From Apostichopus californicus (lineage: Eukaryota; Echinodermata; Holothuroidea; Aspidochirotida; Stichopodidae), in the NCBI GenBank assembly GCA_020650975.1, contig JAIPMN010005618.1, positions 3,392 to 26,070 on the forward strand: 22,679 nt of DNA, written 5' to 3'. Position numbers and translations under genes: made by a program. Below, piece after piece: positions 18,401 through 22,679 of the stretch (the first letter of the stretch is position 1; each line of letters begins with the position of its first letter). The notes beneath the pieces were generated by a model that saw only the letters and a program-made list of their open reading frames with translations, was not told the DNA's origin and searched no databases.

Positions 18401-21400
18401 GTTCACACTGGCACACATCCTGAATCTGGAACCAGCCTTTGCTCTTGGGATGCTAATTACAGCCTCGTCACCAGGGGGTGTGACCTCTAATCTCTATTCC
18501 TATTGGTCAGATGGTGACGTTTGCTTGAGGTACAGCGCAATAATTAGGTGTACCTTGAACACAAACCTTTTTGCATAATTATACATGATGATAAGCTGAA
18601 TGTGTACGTAATGATTATAAGTTTTCTTTTTTATATATTTTTTTATGTTCTATACCGGAAGTGGTTTGGGTATTTTCAGCAATCGAAGCAGTTATTAAAA
18701 ACAAAAAAACATTCAACATTTTAATTGGAAACATCAATTCACCAGTTTGAAACATTTGAAGAAATCATTATTGGAGTTAAGAATAGTCAGAGCAGTTTGC
18801 AATATTTTAAGAATATTAAAGTAAAGAATAATCAGATAAGTGATACTCTACCGTAATTATAATAACGCTAGTATTACACCCCCCCCCCACACCCCACACC
18901 CCCACACCCCCTCACCCCACTAACTTCTGGAAACGATAAGGTTTTATCTGTAAATATCATTTAAAAGAATCAACAAACACGCTGAAATCACCTCATGTGT
19001 TAACTGATTTCCACGAATATATGAAATCTGTTGTTTAGTTGAAAAGTTCAAATCATGACTAATTTCAACAATCGAGCATTTTGCTGCAAAAACAGTATAA
19101 ATTGTTCATCTAACTTTAACGGTGTTCTTTTAAACAATTTTCTGATAGAGGAGCTTCAAATTCTGATTAATTTGACATGCAATATCCAAGAAAATGTTAA
19201 AATAGTCACATGTAAAATTCACCATTTGCTACAAAATGTTAAATTGATGGAATGAAATCATTTTCAATTGGTGATATTTTTTTCAACATTGCGTATTGCA
19301 AATTTCTAGTAAAATGAGCATGTAACTTTGGCAGAAAATTGTTGAGTTGCACCCAAAAACAAATGGCAGTTAGTAGTCGTGACTTATTTGCACAAAAAAA
19401 ATGTTAAGCAGTATAAATACGAGGGATTATCAATTCATGATTTGTCTATATTTAGTAGAAAAATATAAGTGAGCTATTCCACACTTTTCCAGAAATTGCT
19501 GGTAGAATTATGTGAATATTTCAAAACATGATGATGGCACCTTAACGTTTCCGTATTGTCGCTTCAGCGAGACACTACTATAATTATAACTATTATATGT
19601 GCAATGTTGGTTGTTGATGCTTCGAGACAGCAATGTACGGCGAATGTTTTCATCATTTATTATTCATTTATATCATTCATCTTTAACTTTGCAACAGTTA
19701 TGGGATCACATAGAGTAAACAGAGCAAATCCATCATTATTTATTAATATTTATTCCTTAAAATCTTTCCGAGAGAAAAGCTTGCTGAACCTTTACCGAAT
19801 CACATCTTCGCAATGTTGAAAGTATACACGAAACACAGCGGTGTCACTCCTACTGTATGTGATATGCATACACAGTCAATGATAAAAAGATGGCTACTGC
19901 GCATACATGAAACTGAAGGTGTATGAAGTATGTCTATAGTTAACTCGGGCGATGAAAATGGCTGAAACCGAATTCAAAAGCAATATCCCAACACTAGTGC
20001 CCTGCTGTCTGTATCTCTGTGTGTCATGGTATATGCCACAGGGGCGTATTGAGGCTTCCGAAAATATATGGACTGGGGATCTACAGAAAGCCAACTGGAT
20101 TTGGGACCCTTCCCAGAAGCAGTTGATTTTTTTGTAGATGCCCTACAAGTTATTTAAAATAAAAAAAATTAAAAACAGTCTTGCAACGATTTGAGTAACT
20201 TGGTTAGTTAAGGCTATATCATACGTGTAGTATCATTAAGGTTTTATTATAATAGGCATATATATGCTCCAATATTATGTCAACGGTCAGTAGGAATAGA
20301 ACACAAAAACATGATCATTAGATAGACGGGCAAGTTGTTTCATCTAGCAACGGCGTGGATTGAAGCCCAATTGAAAAGTGTGTGGGGAGGGTAGTACAAA
20401 TTAAACCTTCCCCGCCCCCCATTCATCCTTACCTGTTCCTATTACACATATGGCATGTATTATGTTAACATGTATGTATGTATGTATGTATTTATGTTTT
20501 TTAGATCCTCCTGCAAGCAGGAACTCGCGAAGAAGCCTCATTGGCTTATCAAAGCCGCAAGCTGACCGAAGTCAGTCTCTTACATTCATATTTAACGTCC
20601 ATGATTATGAATTGCCAATTGTCAACAACTCTGTAACTGGACGACTTACATTAATATTGGAGTGACTCGAACCGGGGACCTTATGATTGAAAGGCACCGG
20701 CGTTAACCACTGAGCTAACACTCCGCAAAACTCCGCTAACACTCCGCAAAACTCCGCTAACACTCCGCACATGTCGGACTAGTTTCACACATATACCATG
20801 GACCGTTATCTGATTCGTTGTGAAGCCCGGAGGGGAGGGGGTGTGGGCGGGGAGGCTGGTTGATACGCTGGAAGAATATGTGGAAATATACTTCAAAGAA
20901 TTAGACAGGAGTGTCAACATGTTGAGATTCCTGCCCCTCAGGTTTTTGTCTATGCACAAGCTAACTATAATTAGTACAACATTAGTTAAGCTCTATACTT
21001 TATTTGTTTGCAGATTTCATCTTTCAAGAACTGTTGTATGAGCAATTATAAGTAATATAGATCATTTTACAACCAAATTCTTCAAGTTTGAATGAGTTAA
21101 AATTTATGACATTATATTGGCCTAATTCGTTTATAGAATTGGCGATTCTCATGGAATAATGTTCTCTATGTAAACATTGTTTCACAATTCCGAGGCCGTT
21201 TGAGGAGGAAAGATAAAGTTTCCTTTAAACACAAAGAAGAAGGTGAGCGTAATCACTTAGGTAACACATAGCTGAGGTTTTCATCAATAGGGAGCGTTTG
21301 GCTACTAAAGTCCATATTTGGATACTAAATCACACGTTTCGATAAGTCTTTGCATATATAATTTGTATGTTATATATATATGGCTTGTTTTTTCTCATTT

Positions 21401-22476
21401 CAGTATCGTGATGACTACGGTGTCTACAACTGCCGCACTGGGGATGCTACCGTTTAATCTCTGGCTTTACTCTCGGTCGTGGACGGATTCCTCCCAGGCA
21501 ATAATTCCTTACAAAAACATCGTTATTGCGTTAATTTTAATCCTCATACCGGTAGCCTTAGGAATGCTCATTCGATGGAAGTCCGCCAAAATTGCTGGTA
21601 TTGTAACCAAGGTAATTTTTTTGTCTTTCCCCCTCAAAATGCCCGAAGATCCAATATATATATTTTTTTTCATTTTGTAAATTTTCAATTTGGAAGCTCG
21701 GTCCAGCTTGAGGGATGACGGGAGACAAACTATAGTTAGCTCACCGAAATTAAAACCGAAATAAAAATATCGTAAAAAGTAAACGCGTGATAAAATTATG
21801 TTTCCTATGAATTGTTATCATGACACAGAAACTCGTTTTGTAGCGAAGTTTTTCTGCAGTGCCCCTTCCCTGTAAATGCACCTCTCCAAGGATATAATGT
21901 TTAGGACTTGCTTTTGGTGGTCTAATCGTGGGAACTCGCTGGCGGGGTCATAATGCCGATGTCTCTACCGCCCTCTTTATTTTCATCTTTCAGATTGGAA
22001 GTATATCTGGTCTCCTTGCGATTGGTATCAACATCATCATCAATGGCGTAGTTAATCCAAAGATGTTCAGTTCACCGTGGACATTGTGGTTTGCTGCAGC
22101 AGCTTTACCCCTCTGTGGCTACGGCTTAGGATACACCATAGCATGGATCTTACGGCAAAACCCGAAGCAATGCCGAACCATATCTTTCGAGACCGGAGCT
22201 CAAAACGTAGCTATTGCTTTATCCCTGATCGCCGTGACCTTTGATGGGACACCATTGTTCAACGACCTTATGACTTATCCTTCAATCTTCGGCTTTTCTT
22301 TAATAATTGAAGCTCTGGGTTTGGTGGCAATGTATCGGATATACTTTAAAAAGTGTCCAAAAGAAAGCGTCGAGAATGATGAATACGAAGCAGTAGATAT
22401 GGACGAAGGAACTAAGGCGTCTAAGAATGCACAACACGGAAAAATGGAAAAAATGGACAGTATTGAAGACGTATGA
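15215..22476 (+). CDS. SLC10A2-like: SLC10 family sodium/bile-acid cotransporter (4 coding exons)
   Basis: Joining 15215-15403, 18336-18529, 21404-21611 and 21994-22476 gives an unbroken 357-residue protein, close to the 348 of human ASBT. Signatures in order are TM1 (38-58, KIILTSLLAFIMVAMGC), LRRPVGAFIGFGCQF and ILPLTAF (64-86), the ASSPGGVTSN crossover segment (106-115), DGD and LSIVMTTVST (122-136), and FETGAQN (262-268) with E263 and Q267 equivalent to sodium-site residues. About nine or ten hydrophobic segments are followed by an acidic cytosolic tail (about 315-357). Proteins of this family import bile acids or steroid sulfates together with sodium across the plasma membrane. Substrate here is unknown; sequence features mix ASBT-like and NTCP-like traits, so paralogue assignment is open. 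All introns are GT-AG. The alternative upstream in-frame ATG at 15161 was rejected because it lies before the likely acceptor. Confidence 0.92.
15428..15465 (+). repeat. G-run cluster just after SLC10 donor 1
   Basis: GGG, GGGG, GGGGG, GGGGGG and GGGG occur with short spacers on the sense strand, beginning 25 nt downstream of the intron 1 donor. The transcript could form an RNA G-quadruplex or present intronic G-run splicing enhancers of the kind bound by hnRNP H/F proteins. Confidence 0.55.
16302..16540 (-). mobile_element. tRNA-headed SINE, copy 1 (intron 1)
   Basis: On the minus strand the head contains TAGCTCAGTGG (Pol III A box; 16524-16534) and GGCTCGAGTCA (B box; 16484-16494). The body includes ACTTCGGTCAGCTTGCGACT and CTTCGCGAGTTCCTGCTTGC, and it ends in a tail of ATAC repeats (16302-16320). 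Copy 2 at 20471-20720 is about 95% identical by eye. The tRNA species of origin was not determined. Confidence 0.85.
16551..16577. repeat. GA microsatellite and poly-G
   Basis: AGAG repeats followed by a poly-G run, immediately upstream (on the minus strand) of the SINE head. Confidence 0.7.
17072..17181. mobile_element. 110-bp hairpin MITE
   Basis: GTATGGAACGCC (17072-17083) is mirrored by GGCGTTCCATAC (17170-17181). The arms stay complementary with interruptions towards the centre (CTTACGA with TCGTAAG, AGTACA with TGTACT). If the TA next to TGGAACGCC is the target duplication, a Tc1/mariner-type origin is possible; this is uncertain. Confidence 0.6.
17457..17781. mobile_element. 325-bp foldback element
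   Basis: The two halves are reverse complements over most of their length, centred near 17619. The inner stem 17574-17664 is nearly perfect (TTACAGTAAGAACTGAGGAT against its partner). Outer arms share TTAAAGTTTTGTACCA and AATT-ACA-CCGAT-type ends with indels. The right arm carries an extra AATAGCA palindrome and a tandem ATTTGTCAGC pair absent from the left arm. No coding capacity; target-site duplication not resolved. Confidence 0.7.
17845..17942 (-). repeat. U2 snRNA-headed repeat, copy B (degenerate)
   Basis: The minus strand contains CTTTTGGCTAAGATCA, a 16-nt exact match to the U2 snRNA 5' region, then a decayed segment, TTCCCTTT, and ACAGTCTCGATTCAAG. The same order of blocks as copy A (4517-4623), including the non-U2 part, shows that both come from one repeat family. 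The branch-recognition segment is destroyed here, so this is not a functional snRNA gene. Confidence 0.6.
18336..18529 (+). CDS. SLC10A2-like: SLC10 coding exon 2
   Basis: Acceptor CTTCTTCCTTACAG; reads LRRPVGAFIG through DGDVCL and ends with AG of a split serine codon (phase 2). The donor is AG|GTACAG. It carries the most conserved SLC10 block, SPGG..SN. Confidence 0.93.
18880..18920. repeat. C-rich / CACACCCC microsatellite
   Basis: A poly-C run followed by ACACCCC-type units. Confidence 0.75.
19050..19340. repeat. degenerate CATTTTGCTGCAA-like repeats in intron 2
   Basis: Words such as GCATTTTGCTGCAAAA (19077) and CCATTTGCTACAAAATGTT (19226) resemble those at 10140-10500. Loose similarity, seen by eye only. 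Confidence 0.25.
20471..20720 (-). mobile_element. tRNA-headed SINE, copy 2 (intron 2)
   Basis: Same family and orientation as 16302-16540. Here the B box is the canonical GGTTCGAGTCA (20663-20673) and the A box TAGCTCAGTGG (20707-20717). The ATAC tail (plus-strand TATG units, 20471-20491) is followed by a short T-rich spacer. Both Pol III boxes are better preserved than in copy 1. A frame at 20450-20665 runs through it and is spurious. Confidence 0.87.
20714..20768. repeat. 21-bp tandem repeat at the SINE head
   Basis: The unit GCTAACACTCCGCAAAACTCC is repeated as 20714-20734, 20735-20755 and a partial 20756-20768. The first unit begins inside the tRNA-like 5' end of SINE copy 2, so the array duplicates the SINE start plus a little flank. 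Confidence 0.85.
20832..20852 (+). repeat. G-quadruplex motif in intron 2
   Basis: Four G tracts (4, 5, 3 and 4 long) with loops of 1, 3 and 1 bases give a textbook tight G-quadruplex pattern on the sense strand. Confidence 0.6.
21404..21611 (+). CDS. SLC10A2-like: SLC10 coding exon 3
   Basis: Acceptor TTTCTCATTTCAG. The first T completes the split serine codon, followed by IVMTTVSTTAALGMLP and PYKNIVIALILILIPVALGM, ending ...IAGIVTK|GTAATT in phase 0. Confidence 0.93.
21612..21993 (+). other. SLC10 intron 3 (382 bp)
   Basis: GTAATT to a strong pyrimidine tract ending CATCTTTCAG. Nothing else recognised. An in-frame ATG at 21928 inside the intron is not a genuine start. Confidence 0.85.
21994..22476 (+). 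CDS. SLC10A2-like: SLC10 coding exon 4 (terminal)
   Basis: 160 codons plus TGA. It begins IGSISGLLAIG, carries SFETGAQNVAIA (sodium-site glutamate and glutamine) and ends in an acidic/lysine-rich tail (...DSIEDV). Confidence 0.93.
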   Translation: MGSISGLLAIGINIIINGVVNPKMFSSPWTLWFAAAALPLCGYGLGYTIAWILRQNPKQCRTISFETGAQNVAIALSLIAVTFDGTPLFNDLMTYPSIFGFSLIIEALGLVAMYRIYFKKCPKESVENDEYEAVDMDEGTKASKNAQHGKMEKMDSIEDV

Positions 22477-22679
22477 ATGGTTAGAATGGACAACAAAAAA
22501 GGGGCCGCCTGTAGGCAAACAACTTTTAATATCCGTCAACGTATGTGTTAAAAACAGTATATCTCAACATATGTTAATCTTCATCTACATGCATCTACAT
22601 CTATATCTATATGATCTAATCTATATATATCTATATATATATATCAATATATATATATATCTATATATATATATCTATA
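22477..22679 (+). other. SLC10 3' flank and TATATC microsatellite
   Basis: No AATAAA is visible before the window ends, so the 3' UTR probably continues. From about 22595 the sequence becomes imperfect CTATATAT/TATATC repeats. Confidence 0.7.

Larger units (their letters stand above)
18530..21403 (+). other. SLC10 intron 2 (2,874 bp)
   Basis: GTACAG to TTTCAG. It contains a C/CA-rich tract (18880-18920), degenerate repeat sequence (19050-19340), SINE copy 2 with a small tandem repeat, and a G-rich tract at 20832-20852. Open frames at 19055-19255, 19556-19819, 19894-20137 and 20450-21041 show no domain and are not supported. Confidence 0.85.

Noticed and set aside
20450..20665. 71-codon frame, plus strand
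   Set aside because: It reads through the SINE in antisense, including its simple-repeat tail.
21928..21993. ATG upstream of SLC10 exon 4 as a start of a short separate gene
   Set aside because: The segment is intron 3 sequence; the acceptor at 21991-21993 and protein continuity with exons 1-3 explain the frame.
1..22679. CRISPR array, bacterial operon or prophage
   Set aside because: No regularly spaced direct repeats, no operon-like gene packing; spliced genes and SINEs show this is animal nuclear DNA.

Overview
The window reads as AT-rich nuclear DNA from a marine invertebrate. Both real genes have animal-type structure (GT-AG introns of 0.4-2.9 kb, acceptor signals just ahead of the start codons), and the intergenic and intronic DNA is full of MITEs, SINEs and microsatellites. 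A lengsin-type (class I) glutamine synthetase-like gene next to an SLC10 transporter fits a non-vertebrate deuterostome, most likely an echinoderm. A sea cucumber is my guess, not something the sequence proves.

Layout. 1-1130: intergenic, opening with a poly-C tract and holding a tiny palindrome flanked by 8-bp direct repeats. 1131-2507 (minus): one uninterrupted 458-codon gene for a glutamine synthetase-like protein of the lengsin / gamma-glutamylpolyamine synthetase type; an acceptor 12 bases before its ATG implies a 5' UTR intron. 2520-14150: about 11.6 kb with no complete gene. It holds a U2 snRNA-headed repeat (4517-4623), an orphan exon candidate (4879-5086, minus), a palindrome cluster (5450-5551), a 149-bp inverted-repeat element (6540-6688), two copies of a TTAA-flanked MITE in opposite orientation (7539-7898 and 9246-9634), and a 24-bp TIR-only insertion (12401-12424).

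14159-22476 (plus): an SLC10 (sodium/bile-acid cotransporter family) gene. Four coding exons (15215-15403, 18336-18529, 21404-21611, 21994-22476) join in phase to an uninterrupted 357-residue protein. A hAT-type MITE ends 107 bp before the start codon, and three CACGTG boxes lie about 1 kb upstream. Introns 1 and 2 carry two minus-strand copies of a tRNA-headed SINE, a second U2-headed repeat, a 325-bp foldback and a 110-bp hairpin element. The window ends in a TATATC microsatellite downstream of the stop.

The two genes show no functional link; one is a cytosolic ligase-fold protein, the other a plasma-membrane solute carrier. The most unusual features are repeat biology: a dispersed repeat headed by the 5' end of U2 snRNA, and three minute (22-26 bp) palindromic or hairpin insertions flanked by 6-8-bp direct repeats, one of them supported by an empty site in a paralogous MITE.
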